Below are positions 1 through 6,683 of a DNA stretch of 11,754 nt, one piece after another. Source of the stretch: Candidatus Woesearchaeota archaeon (lineage in GTDB: Archaea; Nanobdellota; Nanobdellia; SCGC-AAA011-G17; GW2011-AR17); the NCBI GenBank assembly GCA_016211095.1, contig JACQSW010000005.1, forward strand, positions 1 to 11,754, given 5' to 3'. Each line of letters begins with the position of its first letter. Position 1 is the first letter of the stretch. A program made the position numbers and the translations under genes. The notes below the pieces were generated by a model that ran no database searches, was not told where the DNA came from, and saw only the letters and a list, made by a program, of their open reading frames with translations.

Positions 1-459
1 CGGATCTCCGAAAGTAAATTTAACAGGAATGGCAAAGCGTAACTTCGTTCCTATACGGTGTTTATGAGATAGCTCAATCCAGCCTTTTCCCACTTTGAAA
101 CCAGATTGGTTATAAATCATTGTAGTAAAATAATTCTTTCCCTTGAACTTAGGAAGTTTCGCATTCTTATCCCCTTTCTTCTTCAAAGCAAAAAATGATT
201 TGTAATCCGCATCCAAGGTCCGCAAGGTGTATTGCAAAACCTTGCTATATACCCAAAAATATTCGGAAAATCGTTCTTTGAGCTTTGGCAAATCATTCTG
301 CTGCTTGAAATAACTTATTCCCTTTATGTCTTGCTCAAACGCTTCTCTCCTTTCCTTTAACGCAAAATTATAAACCAACCTACATTTCTCTGATAACGCC
401 TGAATTACTATCTCTTGTGATGGACTTGCCCTAATTTTTATTTGTTGCGTTAATTGCAT
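1..459 (-). CDS. tnpB: TnpB (IS200/IS605 family OrfB), N-terminal part, cut by window edge
   Basis: I translated the minus strand from the ATG at 459-457 and it stays open for 153 codons to the window edge, so only the N-terminal part is visible. The protein begins MQLTQQIKIRASPSQE and has the typical OrfB/TnpB N-terminal layout: a short beta-strand start, a helix with KCRLVYNFALKERREAF (about residues 25-41), a stretch with LPKLK and YSKVLQYTLRTLD (about 57-83), PKFKGK (about 103-108) and YNQSGFKVGKGWIELS (about 116-131). TnpB proteins are RNA-guided nucleases encoded by IS200/IS605 and IS607 elements; the RuvC catalytic residues and guide-RNA region would lie outside the window. The ATG is chosen because a TATA-like box about 25-30 nt upstream would give a leaderless mRNA; an in-frame GTG at about 474 is an alternative. 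No tnpA fits between this start and the next gene. Family call is strong; intactness is unknown. Confidence 0.87.
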   Translation of the reverse strand, partial: MQLTQQIKIRASPSQEIVIQALSEKCRLVYNFALKERREAFEQDIKGISYFKQQNDLPKLKERFSEYFWVYSKVLQYTLRTLDADYKSFFALKKKGDKNAKLPKFKGKNYFTTMIYNQSGFKVGKGWIELSHKHRIGTKLRFAIPVKFTFGDP

Positions 460-483
460 CCTTAAACCAACCACACATTTTTG

Positions 484-494
484 TATTTATATAC
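484..494 (-). promoter_or_regulatory. TATA box for tnpB, leaderless promoter
   Basis: On the minus strand the sequence reads GTATATAAATA. Its centre lies about 30 nt upstream of the tnpB ATG (459), the distance at which archaeal transcription would begin at or just before the ATG. No SD precedes that ATG, which agrees with a leaderless message. The same AT-rich segment could also act in the plus direction (TTTATATA) for the cyclo-ligase gene. Confidence 0.45.
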
Positions 495-581
495 TTTTAT
501 TCGGAAACTTCGGAAAAACTGCCCATTCACCCATAACATACTCTTATTAAGGATATAGACTTCTTGGGGTGAGGTTAAATT

Positions 582-1169
582 ATGGTTTCAAAAAAACAAT
601 TAAGAAAAAAAATGCTAAAAAAAAGGAACGATTTAACTTTAGGGGAAGTTGAGGAAAAAAGCAGAAGAATAAAAAAAAATTTGTTCACCTTAGAAGAATT
701 TGCGTCAGCAGGCAAAGTAGCATTTTATGCGTCTTTTAATAATGAGGTAGCAACTTACGAAATGATAAACGACTCTTTGCCGAATAAAAAAGTGGCGCTC
801 CCCAAAGTTGAGCCAGCAAGAAAAGCTTTGGAAATGCATTATATAACTTCACTCGATAATTTAAAGAACGGCGTTTACGGCATTTCGGAACCAATAAAAG
901 GAAACAAGGCAAATCTAGAAGAGATTGATGTAATCATTGTTCCAGGGATAGCTTTTGATTTGGATTGCAACAGGCTTGGCTACGGCAAAGGGTACTACGA
1001 CAAGCTGCTACAAAACTTTAAGGGAGTAAAGATTGGGTTGGCATACGAATTTCAACTCGTAGAAAAAATTCCAACAAAAAAATTTGACATCCCCCTCGAC
1101 TTCATAATAACAGACGAAAGAGTTAGACAAAAAATTAGGTTAAAATTTTTTAGCTTCAACGATGAATAA
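582..1169 (+). CDS. ygfA: 5-formyltetrahydrofolate cyclo-ligase (MTHFS)
   Basis: This 195-residue protein matches the 5-formyl-THF cyclo-ligase family in length and layout. The family converts 5-formyltetrahydrofolate to 5,10-methenyltetrahydrofolate using ATP in the cytoplasm. Visible signatures are the basic N-terminal helix KKQLRKKMLKKRNDL (4-18), VAFYASFNNEVAT (46-58, substrate-binding region), KVALPKVE (70-77), the strand IDVIIVPGIAFD (115-126) and the ATP/phosphate-binding signature RLGYGKGYYD (131-140), then KIGLAYEFQLVEKIPTKKFD (150-169) and the terminal DFIITDE. The ATG at 582 has a clear SD (GGGGTGAGG, 566-574) about 7 nt upstream. The last 8 nt overlap the next gene, which suggests translational coupling. 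Whether the host has a full folate pathway or a different C1 carrier cannot be seen here. Confidence 0.93.
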   Translation: MVSKKQLRKKMLKKRNDLTLGEVEEKSRRIKKNLFTLEEFASAGKVAFYASFNNEVATYEMINDSLPNKKVALPKVEPARKALEMHYITSLDNLKNGVYGISEPIKGNKANLEEIDVIIVPGIAFDLDCNRLGYGKGYYDKLLQNFKGVKIGLAYEFQLVEKIPTKKFDIPLDFIITDERVRQKIRLKFFSFNDE

Positions 1170-1899
1170 TTTTGTGGAAAATCGGTTTTGGGAAATAGAC
1201 CTTCTTAGGGCGATTGCAATAATAATGATGATAATTTTCCATCTCCTTTTTGACCTAAACTATTTCGGAATATATAGGCTTAATGTTGATTCAGGTTTTT
1301 GGCTTTACTTCGCGCGGGCAACAGCAACACTCTTCATTTTTTTAGTAGGCATATCCTTGACTTTGAGCTTTTCAAAAGCCAAAAAATCAAATAACACAAA
1401 AGGGCTGTTTACAAAATATTTTAAGCGGGGATTGATGGTGTTTTCTTGGGGGCTAGCCATTACATTAATCACTAGCCTCTTTCTTGAAGAGGGTGCCATC
1501 ATTTTTGGCATACTCCATTTTATAGGCATATCTATCATTTTAGCCTACCCATTTCTAAGATTACGCCACTTAAACCTTGTTTTTGGGGTGATTATTTTTT
1601 CTTTTGGCCTTTATTTAAAAAAATTCGCTTTTAGCTTTCCTTGGCTTATGTGGCTTGGGCTAAGGCCAGAAAAATTTTACACACTCGACTACTTTCCCCT
1701 CCTCCCCTGGTTCGGGCTGGTTTTGATAGGGATATTTTTTGGAAACTTATTTTATGCCGATTATCAACGCAAGCTTAAGCTAAGAGAACCGTCAAATTCT
1801 TTTTTGCGCTATTTCTGCTTTTTAGGGAGAAACGCTTTACTCATCTATCTCATCCATCAGCCACTGCTGATCATAACTCTATACCTTGTTGGCGGGTGA
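1162..1899 (+). CDS. DUF1624-like (heparan-alpha-glucosaminide N-acetyltransferase-type) membrane protein
   Basis: This 245-residue integral membrane protein starts 8 nt inside the cyclo-ligase gene. Its N-terminus, RFWEIDLLRAIAIIMMIIFH (8-27) followed by LLFDLNYFG, is the hallmark of the DUF1624/HGSNAT-catalytic family, whose members transfer acyl groups across the membrane to sugars or remain uncharacterised in prokaryotes. Hydrophobic segments lie at about 13-32, 46-70, 91-107, 111-130, 135-152, 183-198 and 221-243, with a basic cytoplasmic-type loop at 71-90. The C-terminal LGRNALLIYLIHQPLLI (221-237) is also shared with acyltransferase-like membrane families. His27 is the likely counterpart of the family's functional histidine, by position only. 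No SD stands at the usual distance, which fits coupling to the upstream gene. The substrate is unknown. Confidence 0.8.
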   Translation: MNNFVENRFWEIDLLRAIAIIMMIIFHLLFDLNYFGIYRLNVDSGFWLYFARATATLFIFLVGISLTLSFSKAKKSNNTKGLFTKYFKRGLMVFSWGLAITLITSLFLEEGAIIFGILHFIGISIILAYPFLRLRHLNLVFGVIIFSFGLYLKKFAFSFPWLMWLGLRPEKFYTLDYFPLLPWFGLVLIGIFFGNLFYADYQRKLKLREPSNSFLRYFCFLGRNALLIYLIHQPLLIITLYLVGG

Positions 1900-1916
1900 C
1901 ATCTTCTTAACGCTAA

Positions 1917-1932
1917 TTTTAAGTACTTAAAA
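1917..1932. promoter_or_regulatory. 16-bp perfect palindrome overlapping a TATA-like box
   Basis: The sequence TTTTAAGTACTTAAAA is its own reverse complement. It includes TTTAAGTA (1918-1925), one base from the archaeal TTTAAATA box, centred about 26-28 nt upstream of the start of the next gene. It is therefore a promoter element and a possible dimeric-regulator operator at once. Confidence 0.45.
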
Positions 1933-1949
1933 ATATCTTAAAAGGGGTG

Positions 1950-2762
1950 ATGGGTTTTTTATCTCAATTATCTAATGGTTGGCACATTTTTAAGCTGAGC
2001 CTGTCCTTTATTAAAAAAGACAAATCATTACTTATAGTACCAGTTATCATCAGTATGAGTTTAATTATTTTTTTGATAGGGTTCTTTTTTTCTTTGCCTT
2101 TTTTTGCTAATTATTTTCACGTTTCCGCAGATCCAAAAGCGTTTGGCAACGCATATTTTGTGGCGTACTATGCAATCTTTCTTTTTGTAGTAGTTATTTG
2201 GTCTACTTTCTTAGGGGCTGCGCAATCATGGATGGTTCATGAAGTTGCCCAAGGAAAAAACACAACGTTCTCTTCAGGCTTGGAACGCGCAATAAAAAAC
2301 ATTTTGGATATTCTCCTGTTCTCTTTAATAAGCCTAATAATAGGCTTAATCCTAGGTGTTTTAAAGAAAAAAACAACATCTTTAGGCGGAAAAGGAGCAA
2401 TAGGATTTCTTGGGTTCGTAGGAGGAGTCGCTGGAAAGCTGGTTTTGCCGGCAATGATTGTGACTGAAAAAAATTTTGTCGACTCCGTTAAACAGCTTAA
2501 GGAATCAATAAAGATTGTTCCAGAAATCGGTGTTTTCGAAGCAGGATTCAGAGCGTTTATTTTTTTGTTTTCATTTATAGCTATCTTTGCTGCGCTATTA
2601 GTTGCCAAATTATTCGGTTTCGTTGTTGGGGCTTCACTTTTCGCAATCGTTTTTGTTTTGATTACAGCATTTGCAACTTTGATTAATCAAATTTATTATA
2701 CCCTGCTGTATCTTGTGCTGATTGAAAAAAAGAAAATTGAAGGGCTAAGATTAATTCCATAA
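1950..2762 (+). CDS. multi-pass integral membrane protein, function unknown (DUF6159-like)
   Basis: The 270-residue product begins with an amphipathic stretch, LSQLSNGWHIFKLSLSFIKKDKSLLIVP, before a long hydrophobic segment. This NGWxxFKxSxxxxKKDK pattern resembles the DUF6159-type family of uncharacterised membrane proteins; I recognise it only by memory of the pattern. Hydrophobic segments lie at about residues 28-55, 70-92, 120-139, 152-172, 201-224 and 226-258, with a glycine-rich stretch around 147-163 and a charged C-terminus (IEKKKIEGLRLIP). Start choice is between GTG 1947 and ATG 1950. The SD-like GGGGTGA overlaps them and is too close to be used, while an upstream TATA-like box predicts a transcript starting at about 1947, so a leaderless ATG is preferred. 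It is separated from the preceding operon by 50 nt and is likely monocistronic. Confidence 0.72.
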   Translation: MGFLSQLSNGWHIFKLSLSFIKKDKSLLIVPVIISMSLIIFLIGFFFSLPFFANYFHVSADPKAFGNAYFVAYYAIFLFVVVIWSTFLGAAQSWMVHEVAQGKNTTFSSGLERAIKNILDILLFSLISLIIGLILGVLKKKTTSLGGKGAIGFLGFVGGVAGKLVLPAMIVTEKNFVDSVKQLKESIKIVPEIGVFEAGFRAFIFLFSFIAIFAALLVAKLFGFVVGASLFAIVFVLITAFATLINQIYYTLLYLVLIEKKKIEGLRLIP

Positions 2763-2769
2763 AACATCA

Positions 2770-2777
2770 TTTTTTTT
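2770..2777 (+). terminator. oligo-T terminator after the membrane protein gene
   Basis: A run of eight T starts 8 nt after the TAA stop of the membrane protein gene, with a second five-T run at 2787-2791. Archaeal RNA polymerase terminates at such U-tracts without needing a hairpin. Confidence 0.5.
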
Positions 2778-2836
2778 AATCTATTATTTTTCTTCGTGCG
2801 CCACCGAAAATGCAGCAAAATGGGTAACCAAAAACA

Positions 2837-2845
2837 ATTTAAACG
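2837..2845 (+). promoter_or_regulatory. candidate TATA box for the wrbA-lipA-pdh operon
   Basis: AATTTAAAC, preceded by A-rich sequence compatible with a BRE, is centred about 26 nt upstream of position 2867. A start there would keep the SD at 2876-2882 in a leader of about 22 nt. A second box (TTATAAAC, 2856-2863) would start the transcript after the SD, so it is less likely. Confidence 0.4.
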
Positions 2846-2875
2846 TATAGCAACATTATAAACTAAAAAAGTTTT

Positions 2876-2885
2876 GGAGGTGGAT
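2876..2885 (+). promoter_or_regulatory. strong SD that fixes the wrbA start
   Basis: GGAGGTGGAT is a near-complete complement of the archaeal 16S 3' end and lies 6 nt before ATG 2889 when measured from the end of GGAGGTG. A longer in-frame reading from TTG 2874 would begin inside this site and is rejected. Confidence 0.75.
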
Positions 2886-2888
2886 TAC

Positions 2889-3503
2889 ATGAAAATATTA
2901 GTTGTTTATTACTCAATGTATGGCCACATACATAGATTAGCAGAAGCTGTTGCAGAAGGGGTTAAGGGGGTTAAGGGGGCAGAAGTAGAATTGCGGAGGG
3001 TGCCTGAAACGCTTTCACCGGAAGTGTTAGCGAAAATGGGTGCTGCCGAAGCTCAAAAAAAATTAGCTAAGATGCCAATGTGCAAGGTTGAAGATTTAGC
3101 CTCTGCAGATGCAATAATCTTTGGAACGCCAACAAGGTTCGGCAATATGTGTGGGCAGATGAGGCAATTCTTAGATGCCACGGGCGGCCTTTGGAAGGAT
3201 GGATCATTAGTCGGCAAGGTCGGGAGTGTATTCACAAGCTCGGCAACGCAGCACGGAGGCCAAGAATCAACAATACTCAGCTTCCACATCACCTTACTGC
3301 ATCACGGAATGATTATTGCGGGGCTGCCTTATTCTTTCCAGGAACAGATGAGGATAGATGAAATGACCGGCGGGTCACCATACGGCGCCTCAACAATAAC
3401 CGGCGGCAATGGTGAGCGTATGCCCTCTGAAAATGAGTTGGCTGCTGCAAGATTCCAAGGAAAATATGTGGCAACGATAGCTTCGAAACTGGCAAAAAAA
3501 TGA
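2889..3503 (+). CDS. wrbA: WrbA-type NAD(P)H:quinone oxidoreductase (flavodoxin-like, type IV)
   Basis: From ATG 2889 the product is 204 residues, the usual WrbA length. It binds FMN in a flavodoxin fold and carries out two-electron NAD(P)H-dependent quinone reduction, thought to limit semiquinone-driven oxidative stress. Visible signatures are MKILVVYYSMYGHIHRLAEA (1-20, phosphate-binding loop SMYGHI at 9-14), IIFGTPTRFGNMCGQMRQFLD (76-96), TGGLWKDGSLVGKVGSVF (98-115), SSATQHGGQESTILSFH (117-133, WrbA-specific insertion), HHGMIIAGLPYS (138-149) and GGSPYGASTITGG (161-173). All FMN-contact regions look intact. It is the first gene of a six-gene operon, 17 nt ahead of a thioredoxin-like gene. 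Its placement before lipA and the pyruvate dehydrogenase genes suggests a redox role beside oxygen-sensitive enzymes, which is inference. Confidence 0.95.
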   Translation: MKILVVYYSMYGHIHRLAEAVAEGVKGVKGAEVELRRVPETLSPEVLAKMGAAEAQKKLAKMPMCKVEDLASADAIIFGTPTRFGNMCGQMRQFLDATGGLWKDGSLVGKVGSVFTSSATQHGGQESTILSFHITLLHHGMIIAGLPYSFQEQMRIDEMTGGSPYGASTITGGNGERMPSENELAAARFQGKYVATIASKLAKK

Positions 3504-3520
3504 TTAGGTGGTGAAAAATT

Positions 3521-3793
3521 ATGGCTGATGACGAATACCTTTTAGATTTTTATGGGGAAGAGTGTGTGCATTGCAAAGAAATGGATCCTGTTGTTAAGAA
3601 ATTAGAAAAAGAATTGAAGCTAAAGCTAAAAAAGCTAGAAGTTTGGCATAACGAAAAAAATTCTGCATTATTACGGGAATATGACCAAGGAAGGTGTGGC
3701 GGGGTCCCTTTTTTTTACAACAAAAAAAGCGGGAAGTTTATTTGCGGAGCAGTTGACTACGCAACGCTAAAAAATTGGGCCCTAGGAAAATAA
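3521..3793 (+). CDS. small thioredoxin-like protein with CVHC motif
   Basis: This 90-residue protein has a minimal thioredoxin fold. The strand LLDFYGEE (7-14) leads to the redox motif Cys15-Val-His-Cys18 at the start of a long helix, and GGVPFFYN (60-67) supplies the cis-proline (Pro63) facing the active site. Two more cysteines are well placed: Cys59 just before the cis-Pro loop and Cys75 in the strand FICG. Small DPANN and CPR proteins with a CPHC motif and CGGVPFF look similar from memory; here the proline of the motif is replaced by valine. The ATG at 3521 has a good SD (AGGTGGTGA, 3506-3514). The gene ends 1 nt before the lipA ATG, so translation is almost certainly coupled. No signal peptide, so cytoplasmic. 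Likely a thiol-disulfide oxidoreductase; the partner is unknown. Confidence 0.82.
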   Translation: MADDEYLLDFYGEECVHCKEMDPVVKKLEKELKLKLKKLEVWHNEKNSALLREYDQGRCGGVPFFYNKKSGKFICGAVDYATLKNWALGK

Positions 3794-3794
3794 G

Positions 3795-4643
3795 ATGAGC
3801 AGGCTTCCGGATTGGCTGAGAATTCGCCCACCAACCAATCATTTTGGCAAAGTTAAAAAAATAATAGAAAAAAATAATCTGTCAACAATTTGTTCTTCTT
3901 CCCTCTGCCCGAACAAATCTGAATGTTGGAGCAATGGCACAGCGACCTTCATGATTATGGGCGATGTTTGCACTAGGCATTGCAGTTTTTGTAATGTGAA
4001 ATGCGGAAAACCTCAACCCTTAGACGCAAAAGAGCCTAAGAGGCTAGCTAAAGCAGTCAAAGAATTAAGCTTAAAATATGTGGTGATAACATCTGTGGAC
4101 AGGGACGACCTCGAAGATGGCGGCGCCGCCCATTTTTCTAAATGCGTTTCTGAAATAAAGAAAAAAAATAAAAAAATACTTGTTGAGGCTTTAATCCCTG
4201 ATTTTCAAAAAAAAGTTGAATTATTAAAAAAAATTGTGGCCTCAAAACCCGACGTTGTTTCCCATAACATTGAAACTGTCAGCAGGCTTCAACGTAAAGC
4301 GAGGGACAGCAGGTCAAGCTACAATTCTTCTTTGTTTGTCTTGAAAAAGCTAAAAGAGTTGGGCCCTAATCTTAAAACGAAATCTTCTTTGATGCTTGGT
4401 CTTGGGGAAGAAGAGCCTGAAGTGGTTGAGGCAATGAAAGATTTAAAAAGTGTGGGAGTTAACATCTTAACCATTGGGCAGTATTTGCAGCCAAGCCCAA
4501 AACATTTATCAGTTAAAAAATTTGTAGAGCCGCAAGTTTTTGAAAAATTAAAAAAGATAGGTGAAAAAATTGGGTTTTCCAAAGTTTTATCGGGGCCGTT
4601 CGTCAGGAGCTCCTACAATGCAAAATCAATTTTTGGGGTGTAG
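3795..4643 (+). CDS. lipA: lipoyl synthase
   Basis: This 282-residue radical-SAM enzyme inserts two sulfur atoms into protein-bound octanoyl groups to form lipoyl groups. Both iron-sulfur sites are complete: the auxiliary [4Fe-4S] cluster by CX4CX5C (Cys33, Cys38, Cys44) and the radical-SAM cluster by CX3CX2C (Cys59, Cys63, Cys66). Other family signatures are VITSVDRDDLEDGGAAHF (97-114), DVVSHNIETV (153-162), LMLGLGE (199-205), GQYLQPSPKHLSV (228-240) and the C-terminal RSSY (271-274), whose serine completes the auxiliary cluster. The N-terminus, RLPDWLRIRPP, starts at the family core with no targeting extension. It follows the thioredoxin-like gene by 1 nt and precedes the E1-alpha gene by 4 nt, tying lipoate assembly to the complex that uses it. 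The catalytic residues are all present. Confidence 0.97.
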   Translation: MSRLPDWLRIRPPTNHFGKVKKIIEKNNLSTICSSSLCPNKSECWSNGTATFMIMGDVCTRHCSFCNVKCGKPQPLDAKEPKRLAKAVKELSLKYVVITSVDRDDLEDGGAAHFSKCVSEIKKKNKKILVEALIPDFQKKVELLKKIVASKPDVVSHNIETVSRLQRKARDSRSSYNSSLFVLKKLKELGPNLKTKSSLMLGLGEEEPEVVEAMKDLKSVGVNILTIGQYLQPSPKHLSVKKFVEPQVFEKLKKIGEKIGFSKVLSGPFVRSSYNAKSIFGV

Positions 4644-4647
4644 TTAA

Positions 4648-5712
4648 ATGGATGGTTCTGTTTGCTTAAACTTTTCTAGAATACAAATACTTAAAGAGGA
4701 TGGCAGTTGCGACGCGTCATTGCTGCCAAAACTCCAGGATGCTGATGTTAAAAAATTGTACGAGTGGATGGTTTTCTCAAAAGTTTTTGACGAGATAGCT
4801 ATAAAATTACAAAGGGAGGGAAGGATGGGCACGTATGCCCCTATGAGGGGTGAAGAAGCCTCAATAATTGGGAGCGCTTACGCGCTAAAAAATTCTGACT
4901 GGCTAGCCCCATCTTTCAGGGAGAATGGAGCGCTAATAATGAGGGGGCATCCCGTAGAAAAAAATTTGCTGTACTGGATGGGCGATGAGCGAGGTGCGAT
5001 TACGCCGAACAACGTTAACAATCTGCCAGTTTCAATCCCTGTTGCCACACACGCTTTGCACGCGGTTGGACTGGCGTGGGGAGCCAAGCTGAAAGGAGAT
5101 AAAGTTGCAGTTATGGCTTATTTCGGCGATGGGGCAACTTCAGAGGGGGATTTTCATGAAGCCCTAAACTTTGCTGGAGCGTTCAAGGCGCCAGTGGTTT
5201 TTGTGTGCTTAAACAATCAGTGGGCCATATCTGTGCCTCGCGAAAAACAAACCGCCTCAAAAACTTTAGCCCAAAAAGCGTTAGCATACGGTTTTGACGG
5301 GATACAGGTTGACGGCAACGACGTTTTCGCTGTTTACAAAACGGCCAAAGAGGCGTTAGACAAAGCTAGGAGCGGCGGCGGCCCAACGCTAATTGAGTGT
5401 TACACTTACAGGATAGGCGACCACACAACATCCGACGACGCCTCTAGATATAGGGATAAAAAAGAAGTTGAAGAATGGGCAAAAAAAGACCCCATAGACC
5501 GGCTTGAGAGGTATATGAAGAAAAAAAGCGTTTGGAACGAAACTTATAGGGACACCGTTAGGAAGGATGCTGAAAAAAAGATTTTGGAAGGAGTCAAAAA
5601 AGCGGAATCAACCCCGCCGCAAAAACCAACCGCAATCTTTGAACATGTTTACGCAGAAATTCCGGAAACGCTTAAAGAACAAATGAAAGATTTTGAAGGA
5701 AGTGAGCAATAA
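4648..5712 (+). CDS. pdhA: pyruvate dehydrogenase E1 component, alpha subunit
   Basis: This 354-residue subunit pairs with E1-beta to decarboxylate a 2-oxoacid with thiamine diphosphate and acylate the E2 lipoyl group. Visible signatures are REGRMGTYAPMRGEEASIIG (56-75), LAPSFRENGALIMRG (86-100), SIPVATHALHAVGLAWGAK (129-147), the ThDP/Mg motif from Gly160-Asp-Gly to Asn189-Asn190 (GDGATSEGDFHEALNF ... VCLNN), AISVPREKQTASKTLAQKA (194-212) and the loop YRIGDHTTSDDASRYR (254-269). These resemble PdhA of Gram-positive bacteria and Thermus more than branched-chain E1, so pyruvate is the favoured substrate; a branched-chain 2-oxoacid cannot be excluded. ATG 4648 is served by GGGGTG (4634-4639). 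The stop overlaps the pdhB start (TAATG), which suits 1:1 subunit synthesis. Confidence 0.93.
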   Translation: MDGSVCLNFSRIQILKEDGSCDASLLPKLQDADVKKLYEWMVFSKVFDEIAIKLQREGRMGTYAPMRGEEASIIGSAYALKNSDWLAPSFRENGALIMRGHPVEKNLLYWMGDERGAITPNNVNNLPVSIPVATHALHAVGLAWGAKLKGDKVAVMAYFGDGATSEGDFHEALNFAGAFKAPVVFVCLNNQWAISVPREKQTASKTLAQKALAYGFDGIQVDGNDVFAVYKTAKEALDKARSGGGPTLIECYTYRIGDHTTSDDASRYRDKKEVEEWAKKDPIDRLERYMKKKSVWNETYRDTVRKDAEKKILEGVKKAESTPPQKPTAIFEHVYAEIPETLKEQMKDFEGSEQ

Positions 5713-6677
5713 TGCCTGCCTTAACAATCGTCAAAACAATCGCTTACACCTTAGCCCAAGAAATGAAAAAGGACAAGAGGGTAATAGTGCTTGGTGAAGA
5801 TGTCGGCAAGGACGGAGGAGTTTTTCGCGCAACAGAAGGCTTATATGATCTTTTTCCAGACAGAGTGTTTGACACTCCCCTAGCTGAAAGCGGAATCGTC
5901 GGAACAGCAATAGGCTTGGCTTTGTACGGCTTTAGGCCGGTGGCTGAAATACAGTTTGACGGATTCAGCTACCCCGCAATTGACCAATTAATATCTCACG
6001 CTGCAAAACTAAGGAATAGGTCGAGGGGGCGCTTTTCTGTGCCGCTAGTTGTCCGCTTCCCTTACGGCGGAGGCGTGAAAGCTCTGGAGCATCATTCTGA
6101 CAGCCCAGAAGCTTATTTTGTTCACACGCCAGGGCTAAAAGTGGTTGTGCCCTCAACCCCTTACGAAGCCAAGGGCTTGCTTTTGTCTGCGATAAGAGAC
6201 CCCGACCCAGTAATTTTTATGGAACCAAAAAAAATTTATAGATCAATAAAAGAGGAAGTCCCAGAAGAAGAATACACCATACCTTTAGGAAAGGCGAGAA
6301 TTGCCAAGAAAGGAAAAGACGTTTCAGTCTTTTGTTGGGGCGCAATGGTTAGCGAAGCCTTGAAGGCTGCTGAGGGAGTAAAAGTTGACGTGGAAGTGGT
6401 GGATTTGAGAACACTTTCCCCGCTTGACACAAAAACTGTTTTGGAGTCCGCAAAAAAAACTGGGCGAATAGTCATAGTCCACGAGGCACCTAGAAACTGC
6501 GGCGTCGGGGCAGAAATCGCTGCAATGATAAGCGAGAAAGCCATGCTAAATTTGAAGGCACCGATAATGCGGGTGACTGGCTACGACGTTCCGTACCCGT
6601 TGCCAAAACTTGAGGACAATTACTACCCTAATGCTGGAAGGATAATAGAATCAATAGAAAAAATTGCGAGGTTTTAA
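5712..6677 (+). CDS. pdhB: pyruvate dehydrogenase E1 component, beta subunit
   Basis: This 321-residue protein is a full-length E1-beta. The N-terminal pyrimidine-binding domain shows VIVLGEDVGKDGGVFRATEG (24-43) and DTPLAESGIVGTAIGLALYG (54-73), where Glu59 is the conserved glutamate that activates ThDP. QFDGFSYPAIDQL (81-93), RFPYGGGVKALEHHSDSPEA (115-134, with the conserved His128) and GLKVVVPSTPYEAKGLL (141-157) follow. The C-terminal transketolase-like domain contains VSVFCWGAMVSEAL (204-217), VEVVDLRTLSPLD (227-239) and VIVHEAPRNCGVGAEIAA (254-271), ending in DVPYPLPKLEDNYYPN. The start overlaps the pdhA stop by one base, with a purine-rich GGAAGTGAG just upstream. It forms the heterotetrameric E1 with PdhA. 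No residue expected for catalysis is missing. Confidence 0.95.
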   Translation: MPALTIVKTIAYTLAQEMKKDKRVIVLGEDVGKDGGVFRATEGLYDLFPDRVFDTPLAESGIVGTAIGLALYGFRPVAEIQFDGFSYPAIDQLISHAAKLRNRSRGRFSVPLVVRFPYGGGVKALEHHSDSPEAYFVHTPGLKVVVPSTPYEAKGLLLSAIRDPDPVIFMEPKKIYRSIKEEVPEEEYTIPLGKARIAKKGKDVSVFCWGAMVSEALKAAEGVKVDVEVVDLRTLSPLDTKTVLESAKKTGRIVIVHEAPRNCGVGAEIAAMISEKAMLNLKAPIMRVTGYDVPYPLPKLEDNYYPNAGRIIESIEKIARF

Positions 6678-6683
6678 ACAAAA

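Noticed and set aside
1944..1950. GGGGTGA as the SD of the membrane protein gene
   Set aside because: It overlaps the only credible starts (GTG 1947, ATG 1950); no other in-frame start follows at a suitable distance.
2237..2608. Minus-strand ORF of 123 codons opposite the membrane protein gene
   Set aside because: It lies wholly antisense to a protein with clear membrane segments, has low-complexity composition and no SD or promoter of its own.
2854..2863. TATA-like CATTATAAAC as the operon promoter
   Set aside because: A start about 26 nt downstream would fall after the strong SD at 2876-2882 and waste it; the box at 2837-2845 fits better.
2874..2888. N-terminal extension of WrbA from TTG 2874
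   Set aside because: The TTG lies within the SD GGAGGTGGAT region and the family begins at MKILVVYYS, coded from ATG 2889.
2958..2979. G-rich tandem repeat (GGTTAAGGG twice) in wrbA, possible quadruplex
   Set aside because: Only three G-runs are close together and the repeat codes for Val-Lys-Gly twice inside a conserved gene, so coding explains it.
6236..6544. Minus-strand ORF of 102 codons opposite pdhB
   Set aside because: Antisense shadow of a well-conserved E1-beta domain, with no expression signals.
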